Shown: positions 1-8,989 of the stretch, in pieces
Layout of the letters: every line of letters starts with the position of its first letter
How positions within the stretch are numbered: the first letter of the stretch is position 1
Source: an uncultured Oscillospiraceae bacterium
GTDB taxonomy: Bacteria; Bacillota; Clostridia; Oscillospirales; Oscillospiraceae
Assembly (NCBI GenBank): GCA_910585265.1
Contig: CAJUCA010000010.1
Coordinates: 1 to 64,000, forward strand
Length of the DNA stretch: 64,000 nucleotides
Reading direction: 5' to 3'
The notes under the pieces: generated by a model
The model's input: only the letters and a program-made list of their open reading frames with translations
The model's database searches: none
Told to the model about the DNA's origin: nothing
Program-made: the position numbers and the translations under genes

Positions 1-38
1 GAAACGCTCAAAAATTGAACAAATTTATTATGCCATAA

Positions 39-212
39 GGGCACACCTTCGCCACGCTGGCGATCCAACAGGGAGTAGACGCCAAAACCGTCTCCAGCAT
101 CCTGGGTCACTACAGTGCAGGCTTCACCTTGGACACCTACACCCACGTAACCAACGAGATGCAGAAAGAAGCCGCCCAGCGAATGGGTGCCTTCATAGCC
201 CAGGCAGTTTAA
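39..212 (+). pseudogene. Tyrosine recombinase, C-terminal fragment
   Basis: The frame from base 39 gives about 57 codons ending in TAA (210-212). It matches the C-terminal catalytic part of phage/Tn916-type tyrosine integrases: the HTFATLAIQQG box, an LGH motif and the nucleophile tyrosine in DTYTHV. An in-frame TAA at 36-38 stands where the DLR preceding HTF should be, so the box-II arginine is missing and the N-terminal part is not in this frame. Only 38 bases precede it in the window, so a frameshifted gene and a recombination scar cannot be told apart. It lies beside other recombinase debris, which supports a dead integrase. Confidence 0.8.
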
Positions 213-241
213 ATGCAGCACAGAAAAGCACCGAAATCAGC

Positions 242-282
242 AGGGAGTACCGAGCCAACCAGCCCGGTACTCCCTGGAATTT
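242..282 (+). terminator. Rho-independent terminator after the integrase fragment
   Basis: An 11-bp perfect inverted repeat (AGGGAGTACCG at 242-252 and CGGTACTCCCT at 265-275) is followed by GGAATTTTTCCC. It sits 30 bases after the integrase stop and fits as that gene's terminator. Confidence 0.75.
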
Positions 283-736
283 TTCCCGTATGGGTCTTGT
301 TTGGGTCAAATCAAATCTCCAAAAATTCAATTTACTAAAAAAGTGATGGAAAGCAAGAGAAAACCCTCGAATTCCTGAAGAAACCCGAGGGCCAGTGGCT
401 TACCACTATGAAACTACTATTTCTAAAACTCGTTGCAGCGCAGCGGGTTTCTTGAGTTTCACCAGTCATCGTTCCTAATTCCGCCCCCTCTGCATATATT
501 AAGCAAGGTTGTCCAATCTTTTCGGAATCCGAACAGTCTCATGGTAATACTGCTATGGGGTTTGGAGTCAGAAGTAAGTGCTGGTTAATTCAGACAAGGG
601 GGTTTCAAAACTGGTAATTCCCTCATTTTTGCCTCAGAGTTTCTGGTTTTTGGACACAAGCTGTCCAAGTTCACAGTTGCGGTGCAATAAGAAAACGCCT
701 GAAAGGTTGATGAAAGGATGCTCTAATCCTGGGTTG
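283..736. other. Non-coding stretch between recombinase remnants
   Basis: I see no credible gene here. The DNA is richer in A+T than most of the window and lies between two recombinase remnants. A post-integration scar or attachment region is plausible, but no clear direct repeat was found by eye. Confidence 0.4.
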
Positions 737-1702
737 TTAAGATGATTCAAATATTGTTGTATTGGATGATTCCATCATACTGCTGCCCGTTGGTTTGCTT
801 TTGATATTTCCCTTCATCCTCTGCACCAGCTCAAATGTCTCCCTGTCGATGCTCGGCTCATGTGCATTTTCTACCAAATAGGCGTCAAGCTGTCCTTGAT
901 TCTTTTCCTGTTTGCCAGTCAGAAAATCAGAGATATAGGTTTTCTGCATCAAAACCTCCCCGATGTATTTCTCATTACTCAGCATTCGGTCGATGGTGAA
1001 GATACTCCATTCCGCTTTGCCCGTTACTGTTTTGAACCCATGCTCCTCCAGATACCACTTGATTTTACGTACCCCGTTACCTTGGATGTAAAGGTCGAAG
1101 ATTTTACAAACAACCTCAGCCTCCCCTGGCACGATTTGCAGAACGCCATCGGCCCTTTGGTATAACCGAGGAATTGCGTATGGTTCAATATGGTTTTCCC
1201 ACTCCTCATGCGGTGCGGATACCGAACTTGATGTTTTCGCTTCAGAAGTGGCTTTCGGCTTGCGCGAGGGCCGCAAACTGGTCGATCACACTGTCGCTGA
1301 CGTTCAAAGTATTCAGTCCTCTATTCTCGATGTAAACCCCGATATTCATTTTTTCAACCTCCTGATTTGACGGATAGTTTCCAATGCGTCCCGGCCAAAA
1401 CGGTTCAAAGACTTCACCAGGATCAAGTCTACGTTCCCTTTGGCACAGTCTCTCAAGAGCTTCTGATAACTGGGGCGTTGATTCGTACGGGTGCCAGATG
1501 CGGTGTCGGAATACACTTCGGCCAATACCCAATTGGGATGGTTATGGATGTAGCTTGTATAGTAGCTGATTTGGGCTGCCAGACTGTGCTACTGTTCCTC
1601 ATGCCTGGTGCTGACACGGCAATAGGCCGCAACCCGAAGCGGCCTATTTTCTGTTGGCATCTGCCGTGCCGCTTCTGGAATCTTAGTTGCTTTTCTGTGC
1701 AT
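737..1702 (-). pseudogene. Degenerate serine recombinase (resolvase/invertase family)
   Basis: A good start exists at 1702 (GGAGG before ATG). The first frame gives the resolvase N-terminus, with YCRVSTRHEEQ carrying the catalytic serine. It then meets an in-frame TAG, continues through the recognisable LVKSLNRFGRDALET block, and shifts frame at an A-run near 1350 into MNIGVYIENRGLNTLN. Further stops follow around AQAESH and IRTA. The recombinase domain resumes in another frame (GVRKIKWYLEEHGF, YIGEVLMQKTY) and ends at 737 without the usual zinc ribbon and coiled coil. At least two stops and two frame changes make it non-functional. It is an older relative of the intact recombinase at 4765-6396. 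Confidence 0.85.
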
Positions 1703-1779
1703 AACAAAACCTCCATGATAATTGCTGAATAGCAGTATATCATGGAGGTTTGAAATTAGAAAAGCTACATTTCAACTTG

Positions 1780-1816
1780 CTACAACTGGAGGGATTCGAA
1801 CCCACACGTTTTATCA
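1780..1816 (-). other. tRNA T-arm-like fragment
   Basis: On the minus strand GGGTTCGAATCCCTCCAG reads like the T arm plus the 3' acceptor side of a tRNA. The T stem has one mismatch and no anticodon or D arm is present. It is probably a scar of tRNA-targeted integration; chance similarity is possible. Confidence 0.35.
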
Positions 1817-1871
1817 CAATTGTTCTGAAAACACAAGAAAAAGCCTCAAAACCACATGATTTCAAGGCTTT

Positions 1872-1932
1872 TGGTGGACTCGAAGGGGATCGAACCCTCG
1901 ACCTCCGCGTTGCGAACGCGGCGCTCTCCCAA
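1872..1932 (-). pseudogene. 3' fragment of a tRNA, anticodon CGC
   Basis: On the minus strand the fragment holds the end of the D arm (TTGGGAGAGC), a complete anticodon arm with a 5-bp stem and loop TTCGCAA (anticodon CGC, alanine codon GCG), the variable loop, a perfect T arm and an acceptor 3' side ending in CCA. The 5' acceptor strand that should pair with CGAGTCC is absent, because homology stops in the D loop at about 1932. The acceptor would also lack the G3:U70 pair that marks tRNA-Ala. Integrases often duplicate tRNA 3' ends, so this is most likely an old attachment-site remnant, not a working tRNA. Confidence 0.7.
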
Positions 1933-2048
1933 GCGGCCCGCAAAGCATTGCCGTACCTGCATCCAAAGTTCATCACTTGATGAAAATCAGAACTATGGCA
2001 CTGCTTTTCGATACACTTGCGCATAGTTTGTAAAAACTGTCTTGCCTA

Positions 2049-2573
2049 TCACTGAATCTGTATCTGGCACATTTTCATAGTCTCCAGTGCCGCCTGATGA
2101 CTTTCTGGGGTTACCCCGGCACAGCACTCCGCAATCACCCGCACCGGGGTTTCCGGCAGAAACGCTTTGATGAGCAGGGCATTGGACACCACACAGATAT
2201 CCGTACAAAGGCCCACCAGCGTGATATCCAAATTATCTTGCTTCGATAGGTCAAACAGCTTTTGCGCCAACTCCACCGAACCAAAGGATGGCTTATCTAT
2301 GACCGCCACGCCGCCTAACGCTGCCGCAATCTTCGGGTGAAGCTCCCATCCTGGAGTGCCCTTGACGCAATGAAGAACTGGCAGGTTCCGCCCTTCCTGG
2401 GTGTTGAGGTAATCCGCCGTATGCGTGTCGCGTGTAGCGATAACATCGGCAGGCGAATATTTCCGAATCTCGTCCGTCACCCGATCCACGATTGCCTCGG
2501 CCTCTGGCGTACCCAGTGTGCCGCTAATGAAATCGTTTTGCATATCGATCACGAGCAATATTTTTCTTGTCAT
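2049..2573 (-). CDS. Isochorismatase/nicotinamidase-family cysteine hydrolase
   Basis: 174 residues, starting at MTRKILLVIDMQ with a GGAG site upstream. The family signatures are present: LVIDMQNDF with the catalytic Asp near the N-terminus, a central Lys region (VKGTPGW, then IDKPSFG) and the nucleophile cysteine in GLCTDICV. The family hydrolyses amides or isochorismate through the Asp-Lys-Cys triad, and length and motif spacing fit nicotinamidase-like members. It lies 29 bases after the nitroreductase stop on the same strand, so the two are probably co-transcribed. A role in nicotinamide salvage is plausible but unproven. Confidence 0.85.
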   Translation of the reverse strand: MTRKILLVIDMQNDFISGTLGTPEAEAIVDRVTDEIRKYSPADVIATRDTHTADYLNTQEGRNLPVLHCVKGTPGWELHPKIAAALGGVAVIDKPSFGSVELAQKLFDLSKQDNLDITLVGLCTDICVVSNALLIKAFLPETPVRVIAECCAGVTPESHQAALETMKMCQIQIQ

Positions 2574-2602
2574 AAGTAAGCTCCTCCCACAAACCCAGGG
2601 AA

Positions 2603-3358
2603 TCAATTCTCTGCGCATTGAATTCCGCCTTTTTTCTGGAACACTTTCAGATATTCCTCCACAGAGCGGGACATTTCCCTGGAGAAATCAGATTGATACT
2701 TTCGATTGCAAAAGGCTTTCAGCCAATCTTCGTAGGGACGCTGTCCAGCGTTTGAGGCAAGCATTTCCTGCAGCTCTGCCGCATCCATGCGGCGGTAGGT
2801 ATTTTCATGGACGATGTGTTTCAAGTTGCGCCGCTTTGGCTTTGGCCTCTCTAATTGCTGCTGAGTCGGCACACCGATTACGAGCATAACCGCCGGGAAC
2901 ACATAGTCTGGGAGGTTGAGCAACTTCCGGTGGATTTCACACCGTTCCATAATATCTCCGATATAGCAGGAGCCCAGCCCAAGGCTGTCTGCGGCGGTTA
3001 CCGCATTTTGGGCGGCAATTGCGCAATCAGTCACCGCAAGCATCAAATCCCCCACCCTTGGGAGACGCGGTTCACAGCCGCCATAGACGAACGCATCGTA
3101 CCACTTCTGGCAGTCCGCACAGAAAATCAGCACGATTTCCGCTTCCGCGATAAAGGGCTGATTGTCGCAGGAGACAGCCAGCTTGTCCTTGATGTGCTGA
3201 TCCGTGATATCTAAAATCGTGTAGAGCTGCTGGTTGCCAGCGGTTGGCGCCGCACAGGCCGCTTTTAGAATCAATTCCTTTTTCTCCGTCGAGACAGATT
3301 CTCCTGTGTAAGCCCGCATGGACTTCCGCGCATACAGCGCATCCAAGATCTCATTCAT
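2603..3358 (-). CDS. Nitroreductase-family FMN oxidoreductase
   Basis: 251 residues. The N-terminal ARKSMRAYT and AAPTAGNQQ segments are typical of FMN-binding nitroreductases, followed by the family's helical core (AAQNAVTAADSLGLGSCYIG). These cytosolic enzymes use NAD(P)H to reduce nitro compounds, quinones or flavins; the substrate cannot be read from sequence. The C-terminal tail of about 60 residues, rich in charged residues (FCNRKYQSDFSREMSRSVEEYL), is typical of the Clostridia subgroup. It is first in a two-gene unit with the isochorismatase-like gene. Confidence 0.85.
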   Translation of the reverse strand: MNEILDALYARKSMRAYTGESVSTEKKELILKAACAAPTAGNQQLYTILDITDQHIKDKLAVSCDNQPFIAEAEIVLIFCADCQKWYDAFVYGGCEPRLPRVGDLMLAVTDCAIAAQNAVTAADSLGLGSCYIGDIMERCEIHRKLLNLPDYVFPAVMLVIGVPTQQQLERPKPKRRNLKHIVHENTYRRMDAAELQEMLASNAGQRPYEDWLKAFCNRKYQSDFSREMSRSVEEYLKVFQKKGGIQCAEN

Positions 3359-3444
3359 GCTGCGGTTCCCTCTCTCATTTATGGATTCTAAATCCTGATT
3401 GTCTTAAAGCAGTCGTATTTTCCCGTTTGTATTTCTCCTGACGG

Positions 3445-4677
3445 CTATATCAAGTCCATGTGGCTCCTCTCATAATTCTGGGCAATATCCTGTTCCACAT
3501 CTTCGCCCAGCTTATCCTCTTTCACCTGCATCTGAGACAGTTCCATAAGCCGCTCCAGCCGGGAGGCATACGCTGTCAGAATGGCGTCCTTCCGAGCTGT
3601 GTCCAGATACTCCCCCGCTTGGTCAAGGACCGTCCGGATTTCCTGCTCTGATCCGGCAAATCTTTCAAAATCAACCCAGTCAAAGGTGGACACCAGCTTC
3701 AGTTGTTCCGTGTGGGTCTTTTTGAACGGCTTACACTCCACACCCTGTCCAGATAAAATCTGCCCCGGCAGCTTGTCATAGCCAAGGGAGGAACCGCTGT
3801 CAAAAATGGGGGCGGCTCCGAGCCATTCCAGTGTGTTGGCGTCCCGCACCAGCCCAAAGTTGTTCTGGTGCCGGTCCTCATTGGCGATGAGATAATCCAG
3901 CACTATCATTTGATCCACAGCGTGCCGGATACTGGAAACCCCAAGGGCCTCACAGCAGTTCAGGTAGTGCTGATAGACGGAGATGCTGTTCCCTTTTTTC
4001 ATGGACTGCATCACCCGCCACGCGCTGACCAGCTCCGTATCCGGGGTGATGAAGTCCTCACACACGCTATAGGGGACGCCATCATCCCAGAGCAGCGTAT
4101 ATGGGACGTGGGGGATCCCCAGCCGTTCTGCCACCAGCGAAGCGATCACTTCATTAAAAGGCTGCTGCATAAACGGGTTGCTCCCCGCTTTCAGCAGGCA
4201 GCGCTTCCCGTCGATGATCTTCCACCGTTTTTTCAAGTAGCCGTCTGAGGTGTTATCCGGGGAGCGGAAATCAAAGCCGGTGGTTTTAGATGCCTTGCCC
4301 AGCAGGACGTCACCGATGTCCTCAGAAAACGGATTATCAAAAAAGTTAATCTTCTCCCATTGCAGATCGTTACCCTGGGGCCTTACCCAATATTGGTCGG
4401 AAAGGCTCAGGCCGAAGCACCGTGTCAGAAGAAGCTGGGGAGCGGAGATATTCAGCGCTTCCAGTGCCTGCCGGATGCCGGAACGGCTGGCAGGGATGCA
4501 TCGGTCGATCCACCAGGTGTTCAGCGCCGTGCGGTCTACAATTCCGTGCCTGTCCACCGTTCCCAAGGGAAGGTGTTCGATCCGATGAACCGTCCCCAGC
4601 TTTTGCACAGAGCCGGTTGCCTCATCTAATTCTATGTCGAGGACAGGGATATTTTTGTGCATCAGCGTGTATTCCAT
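3445..4677 (-). CDS. HipA-like kinase-fold protein
   Basis: 410 residues. The C-terminal two thirds resemble the HipA/CtkA protein-kinase fold: a nucleotide-loop region with the lysine in KRCLLKAGSNP, the catalytic NEDRHQNNFGL segment (cf. HipA NDRH..NF) and FDSGSSLGY as the metal-binding Asp motif. HipA toxins phosphorylate proteins such as glutamyl-tRNA synthetase. No HipB-like DNA-binding antitoxin lies beside it, so it may be an orphan kinase carried by the neighbouring recombinase element. Alternative starts lie a few codons downstream (MHKN). Kinase function rests on fold motifs only. Confidence 0.75.
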   Translation of the reverse strand: MEYTLMHKNIPVLDIELDEATGSVQKLGTVHRIEHLPLGTVDRHGIVDRTALNTWWIDRCIPASRSGIRQALEALNISAPQLLLTRCFGLSLSDQYWVRPQGNDLQWEKINFFDNPFSEDIGDVLLGKASKTTGFDFRSPDNTSDGYLKKRWKIIDGKRCLLKAGSNPFMQQPFNEVIASLVAERLGIPHVPYTLLWDDGVPYSVCEDFITPDTELVSAWRVMQSMKKGNSISVYQHYLNCCEALGVSSIRHAVDQMIVLDYLIANEDRHQNNFGLVRDANTLEWLGAAPIFDSGSSLGYDKLPGQILSGQGVECKPFKKTHTEQLKLVSTFDWVDFERFAGSEQEIRTVLDQAGEYLDTARKDAILTAYASRLERLMELSQMQVKEDKLGEDVEQDIAQNYERSHMDLI

Positions 4678-4764
4678 TGTGCCCTCCCCTTTTTCCTGTA
4701 CTTGATGATTTATTTTACCTTATCTGGGCAGAAATAGCAACTCTTGATTGTTGCGGTCAACGTT

Positions 4765-6396
4765 TCAGCCCATCTCCATCCCACCAAGATACTGGGCCTC
4801 GGATACGTTGAATTCCACCTGAATCGCATAGTCACGGGTCAGGGTGACCGCCTTGATCAGATAAGAGGCTACCATCTTCTTTTCCTCAACAGAAGCGGTA
4901 TCGAACATATCCGCCCAGGAAAGCAGCCGCTGGTGGCTTTCCCTGATCTCCTTGGCCATAGCGTCCGTTTCGATTGCCCGCTCCCGGAGGAGCTCCACCT
5001 GTTCCGCCAGTTCATCGACCGTTTCCTGCACCGTGTCCATACGCCGCTTGATCTGCTCAGGGGTAAACACACAGGTGCCTTCGATAGAGTCCAGCATCAA
5101 ATTTTCCCATTTAGCAAGCTCCCGCACCGCTTTGCCATGCTCCGCCTGGACCTTGCGCAGCTTTTGCCTGCACTGGACAGCAGATTCCTGCACCTGCTGC
5201 TGAACCAATTCGCTCTCATTAATGGCTCTGGCACGTTCAAAAATATTGCGTAGCAGTGTCTCCACTACCTTGTCCACCTTTTCGGCCCGGTAGGTCGTGG
5301 GCCCATCGCAGAGGGTCTTATGCTGGGTGCGGTTATAGCATTTGTAGATCGACACCCTGTCGTTGGGATCGTGGCCCCGGCAGGCGGTAGACGCAAAAAT
5401 GCGGCCACCGCAGTGGCCGCAGTACACATTGCCGGACAGTAGCGCCCGGCCCACATTTTTCTTGGGACACATCCGGGGCGGACGGTTGACGGTGGCCTGT
5501 ACCCCATCTACCAGCGTGACCTCCGATTCCCACCGGGCAGCGCATTTCCTTTCGTAGTCGGCGGAGCGCTGGGCCCGGCATTTCGCCACCCGGTCATATT
5601 GCTCTTGAGTAACGATTTGGAGCTCCGGGATGATTTCAGACCGGGATTCGCCGCTGCGCAGGATGCCAACATACATGATATTCCGCAGGATATTTTGAAT
5701 GGAGGAATAGTGGAAATGCTCCCCAGTCCTCTCATTTTTAATGCCGTTGGCGATGAGCTCCGAGGAAATGCGCCGTCCCCCATAGCCAAACCGATCCGCT
5801 AAATCGAAAATTTTTTGAACGACGACCGCTTCCGTGGGCTCTACCTCAATGTCATAGAGCTCCCGGTTCTTTTTGCCGACACGGCCATGCTTCACCAGCT
5901 TATAGCCAAAGGGGGCGCTTCCTCCCCGGAAGCGCCCCTCCTGCACGATCTGTGCCAGCCTGGTCTTGGTTCGGACGGAGGTCTTGAGGCTCTCCCCTGA
6001 CGCCTGCCAGTACCGGATATAATTCATCAGCTTGTCCACATGATTGTCGAACCGCTGCTGTCCCTCCTCGGCGCTCCAGACCTCGATCCCGTTCTGAACG
6101 AACCACTCTACCACAAACGGCGTCTCATCCTCCTTACGGCCCAAGCGATCGAACATGAACACCAGCAAAATATCGAATTTTTGCTGTGCCGCATCCCGCT
6201 GAATCTCCTGGATAGCGTCCCGGTCTTTAGCGGACACTTTAAAGCCGGACACGCCTTTTTCAGCAAATTCCCGAACGATATTCCAGCCTTTTTCGGCGGC
6301 AAACTCCCGGCAGCGCTGTTTCTGCATGGGAATGTCATCCTTCTCCACTTGTCCCTTCGTGGAGACCCGGTACAGACAATAAACCTTTTTTGCCAT
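4765..6396 (-). CDS. Large serine recombinase (site-specific integrase)
   Basis: 543 residues. An N-terminal resolvase domain holds the catalytic serine in LYRVSTKGQ and the MFDRLGRKEDET loop. A recombinase domain follows (GRRISSELIANGI, ILRNIMYVGILRSG), then a zinc ribbon (CGHCGG then CYN...C) and a coiled coil (about residues 400-470) typical of large serine integrases. MAKKVYC is chosen as start because GGGGGA lies just upstream. The protein catalyses att-site recombination for excision and integration. It is the only intact recombinase in the window, so it is the best candidate for moving the recombinase module, perhaps with the neighbouring islands. Confidence 0.92.
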   Translation of the reverse strand: MAKKVYCLYRVSTKGQVEKDDIPMQKQRCREFAAEKGWNIVREFAEKGVSGFKVSAKDRDAIQEIQRDAAQQKFDILLVFMFDRLGRKEDETPFVVEWFVQNGIEVWSAEEGQQRFDNHVDKLMNYIRYWQASGESLKTSVRTKTRLAQIVQEGRFRGGSAPFGYKLVKHGRVGKKNRELYDIEVEPTEAVVVQKIFDLADRFGYGGRRISSELIANGIKNERTGEHFHYSSIQNILRNIMYVGILRSGESRSEIIPELQIVTQEQYDRVAKCRAQRSADYERKCAARWESEVTLVDGVQATVNRPPRMCPKKNVGRALLSGNVYCGHCGGRIFASTACRGHDPNDRVSIYKCYNRTQHKTLCDGPTTYRAEKVDKVVETLLRNIFERARAINESELVQQQVQESAVQCRQKLRKVQAEHGKAVRELAKWENLMLDSIEGTCVFTPEQIKRRMDTVQETVDELAEQVELLRERAIETDAMAKEIRESHQRLLSWADMFDTASVEEKKMVASYLIKAVTLTRDYAIQVEFNVSEAQYLGGMEMG

Positions 6397-6410
6397 GATG
6401 CTGTCCCCCA

Positions 6411-6569
6411 TTATATATGTTGGCTTCGGATGTACGCGCCTTTCAGGATATCCTTCACCACAGCAATGACCTCCATATTTTCATCAGGGGCAAAAACAAG
6501 GCGCACCGTTGCCCCATTGATTTGCGATGGCGTAGTGCACGCCGTATTCGTTTTCTGTTTATTATCCAT
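6411..6569 (-). CDS. Small recombinase-linked protein (TnpW-like)
   Basis: 52 residues, starting at MDNKQKTN and ending with a TAA that overlaps the ATG of an alternative recombinase start. It has a short basic N-terminus, a beta-like GATVRLVFAP stretch and an amphipathic C-terminal helix. Small ORFs of this kind precede serine recombinases in Clostridia transposons, where they are called transposon-encoded; their role is unknown. It overlaps the AbrB-like gene by 8 bp, showing a tight operon. Assignment to TnpW is by context, not motif. Confidence 0.6.
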   Translation of the reverse strand: MDNKQKTNTACTTPSQINGATVRLVFAPDENMEVIAVVKDILKGAYIRSQHI

Positions 6570-7020
6570 TTTCTTCTGTCCTTTCCCGAATGGTTTGGAG
6601 CGCTTGCTCCAGCTGAGACAGCGCCTGCTGTGCTTCATTGGGGAGCATAGCGGCCAGGGACTCTGCGGTTTGCAGATTTTCCAGGATTGAGTACAGTTCC
6701 CCTGGACGGAACCCCGTGTCCTGACAAATCACCAGGGATCCATTGAGACAGACGATCTGTAGGTCTGAATCCGGGGAAATATTTGCCTCACGCATCAGGC
6801 GTGCGGGAATTTGTATGGCATTGTTCTCTCCTGGGAAGCACTCGTCAATGGCATCAGACGAAAGCATGAATTCCCGGAACGTGTTGGTGTTTCCGTCCTG
6901 AGTCAGATAGGCTACCCGAACATGATCACCAGGAAACAGCCCCATTTCCTTCAAAACGGCAGATGGGATTTTCATACTCCCATGCCTGTCTATAGTAAAT
7001 GTCATTTCAGAAATCTGCAA
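6562..7020 (-). CDS. AbrB/MazE-like DNA-binding protein
   Basis: 152 residues. The N-terminal 45 residues form a SpoVT-AbrB swapped-hairpin motif (FTIDRHGSMKIPSAVLKEMGLFPGDHVRVAY). A second copy follows (AIQIPARLMREANISPDSDLQIVCLNGSLVI), then a glutamine-rich helical tail. Such proteins dimerise and bind promoter DNA. Its place directly before the recombinase suggests a regulator of excision or integration genes. No partner toxin is adjacent. Confidence 0.75.
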   Translation of the reverse strand: MQISEMTFTIDRHGSMKIPSAVLKEMGLFPGDHVRVAYLTQDGNTNTFREFMLSSDAIDECFPGENNAIQIPARLMREANISPDSDLQIVCLNGSLVICQDTGFRPGELYSILENLQTAESLAAMLPNEAQQALSQLEQALQTIRERTEENG

Positions 7021-7066
7021 AGTATGTACCTCTCTTTCGATATATGGTCGAATTTGATCGCTCTAT

Positions 7067-7717
7067 TCAAGACTGCCGGTTCACTGGAAGGCAGACCTGG
7101 AGTCCCAGACGCTCCAACACTTTAGGATAGAGCTGCCGCTCAAACTCCCGGTACGCCGGGGTGGACTTGTCCACCTCCCGGAGATTCGCCTTTTTGCAGG
7201 CAGTGCCGGGTATGGCCTCCCATTCCGCCGTTTTGAACAGAAACGCCTCCAGATACCGCATCTGCGTAAGGTTGTCCGCCAACTCGAACCAGCCGCGGGA
7301 ATCCTCGTATGGGAATTGCTCGGATAACCGGAAGCCGGTCAGCTCCTGCGCCGCATGAAACAGGTGAAAGCCATTGCTGTCCAGGAACGGGGAGAGCACC
7401 TCGTAGATTTGCTTCGGTTCTACTGCGGCAGACGCGAAAATCGCCTGCGCCGCTTCTTTGAAGGCATTGGCCCGCTGTGCCTCCACATAAAGCCGGGAGC
7501 GCAGGCCGTCGATCTCGTTGTCCAGCGCCGCGCACCGCCTGTCCAGCGCATCATACCGCTGCCGGAACCGCTCGGTATGCTTTTTCTGAAGTTCCAGACG
7601 GGTCCTGGTTTCCGCCAGCTCACGTTCCAGCTCCTGCTGGCGGGACGAGGTGAAGATATCCGTCAGTCTCATTCGCCACAACCCAAATGGGCTCAAACTT
7701 TTTGCGGTCATTTCCAT
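7067..7717 (-). CDS. Uncharacterised coiled-coil protein of the recombinase module
   Basis: 216 residues from MEMTAKSLSP, chosen because AAGGGAG lies at proper spacing. Residues 25-85 are a charged coiled coil (long heptads around RQQELERELAETRTRLELQ). The C-terminal 120 residues are globular with no motif I recognise. It is probably the first gene of the minus-strand run 7717-4765 and ends 46 bases before the AbrB-like gene. Function unknown. Confidence 0.65.
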   Translation of the reverse strand: MEMTAKSLSPFGLWRMRLTDIFTSSRQQELERELAETRTRLELQKKHTERFRQRYDALDRRCAALDNEIDGLRSRLYVEAQRANAFKEAAQAIFASAAVEPKQIYEVLSPFLDSNGFHLFHAAQELTGFRLSEQFPYEDSRGWFELADNLTQMRYLEAFLFKTAEWEAIPGTACKKANLREVDKSTPAYREFERQLYPKVLERLGLQVCLPVNRQS

Positions 7718-8330
7718 ATCGTTTGTACTCCCTTCGATGTTGAAATAGTGCTTGATCACAGAAAAACAGGGACCGCCTGTTTGATGGTCAGGCGATCCCC
7801 GTGGCTTCCAAAATCAAGAATGCGGTCATCCTGTGCTATGCACGAAACCCAGAGAGGTCCAGCCGCCTTTTCATGCCAAAACATAGGCTAAGGGCGCATT
7901 TTATCAATGGGCCAGCTTAGCTTGGATAACCACAGATAGAAAATTACGAAAGACGAATCCTTCGCTTGCCCGTATTCGACACTACTCCCCCAGGCATCGG
8001 GCGACAGACTGAAACCATGCTGTGCACGTCACGGGAATCTCACCCCTCCGAGGATCTCTCCGAGCTGCCCCCATGAAAATGGCTGGACAGGAGTATCATT
8101 ATGTACTGACGAGGTCGTTGCGAAACAGCTTGTCCTGCTGTTTTGTGGACGGATGGGTACCGCTCGCCGCCTTAATTGGCCGTCTTTTATGCGGGGAACC
8201 GCACAGGCGGGTCTTGGCGCATCCTCCAAAGTCGCTTTGCGCTTTTGGCGCTTCGTCAGGGAACGTATTTCAGTCGCCGGATATGACCGGGCTGGCCCGG
8301 TGTTTTTCAAGGTGCGGAAGGAGAAACGAA
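7718..8330. other. Intergenic stretch of about 600 bp, no supported gene
   Basis: Several frames stay open but none has a convincing ribosome site or family match. The stretch has many short inverted segments (for example around 8030-8080, a run of C-rich and GAGG-type segments) and lies upstream of the recombinase operon. It probably carries that operon's promoter and perhaps a structured leader or small RNA. I cannot name one. Confidence 0.4.
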
Positions 8331-8376
8331 AAGACCCCCTCACTGTGTAGGCAGCGAGAGGGCCTTTTTTATAAGG
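8331..8376 (-). terminator. Bidirectional terminator after the sigma-like gene
   Basis: GACCCCCTCACTG pairs imperfectly with CAGCGAGAGGGCC, with a T-run on the plus side (CCTTTTTTAT) and TTTTC on the minus side. It lies directly after the minus-strand gene ending at 8377. Confidence 0.65.
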
Positions 8377-8844
8377 TCATTTCAAAAATTTTTTTATTTT
8401 TTTGAAGCGCTGGGAGATTGCGGACTGAGAGCATCCCCATTTCAGCGCCAATTCAGACTGTTCATGCCCTTCCAGCACAATAAATGTCAGCAGTTCCAGA
8501 TCCTTGGTTGAGAGCTTGACCAGCTTGGCGTGGCAGTCTGCATTGCTGATTGTGTCGATCCATGCATAACGGCCAGGGAAATCCTCAACGCCAAACGTAA
8601 CTGATAGGGAGGAAAACCTTTTAAGCAACGTGCTCGACATATCCCCGCAGTCACCGTACAAGTATGTATCTGGCAGGGGTTGGGTATGGTTCTCATAGGT
8701 TCGCCGGGCGAGGAATGAATTCCAGTCATATGTGTACATGGCCTTAATATCATCTGGCTCCATACCTGCGTCCTCATATTCCTTTTGGAGCCTTTTCCAG
8801 TCCTCATCAAACCGCTTCTTTTCTTTTGCATAGTTAAAACCCAT
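8377..8844 (-). CDS. Sigma-70 region-4-like HTH protein
   Basis: 155 residues. The C-terminal half has the region-4 pattern LSTKDLELLTFIVLEGHEQ followed by a helix-turn-helix (ELALKWGCSQSAISQRFKKI). The N-terminal half is charged and specific to this family of mobile-element proteins. Such sigma-like factors often control the excision or transfer genes of conjugative transposons. A strong inverted-repeat region lies upstream and a terminator directly follows. Whether it is a true sigma factor or a classical DNA-binding regulator is open. Confidence 0.75.
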   Translation of the reverse strand: MGFNYAKEKKRFDEDWKRLQKEYEDAGMEPDDIKAMYTYDWNSFLARRTYENHTQPLPDTYLYGDCGDMSSTLLKRFSSLSVTFGVEDFPGRYAWIDTISNADCHAKLVKLSTKDLELLTFIVLEGHEQSELALKWGCSQSAISQRFKKIKKFLK

Positions 8845-8929
8845 GCGTTTTGCCTCCTAATCTTCTGAAATTGGGGTAAAACCCTTGATTTCAGAAGCGG
8901 AGGGCCCCGGCAGTGAGGCAAAAATACTT

Positions 8930-8985
8930 GACACTTTTCGATTCGTTTTAACAGTAAAGACTGTTGAAACGTGTCAAAAAGTGTC
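8930..8985. repeat. 26-bp imperfect inverted repeat
   Basis: Two 26-base arms (8930-8955 and 8960-8985) flank an AAAG spacer and match at all but four positions when one is reverse-complemented. Each arm starts or ends with GACACTTTTyG and contains ACTGTTrAAACG. It lies just upstream of the sigma-like gene. It could be an operator for a dimeric regulator, a recombinase site or an element end. Confidence 0.7.
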
Positions 8986-8989
8986 GAAT

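Noticed and set aside
1872..1932. Complete tRNA-Ala gene
   Set aside because: The 5' acceptor and most of the D arm are missing, and the G3:U70 identity pair would be absent.
8022..8405. 127-codon frame in the gap at 7718-8376
   Set aside because: No ribosome site or family match, and it runs through the terminator.
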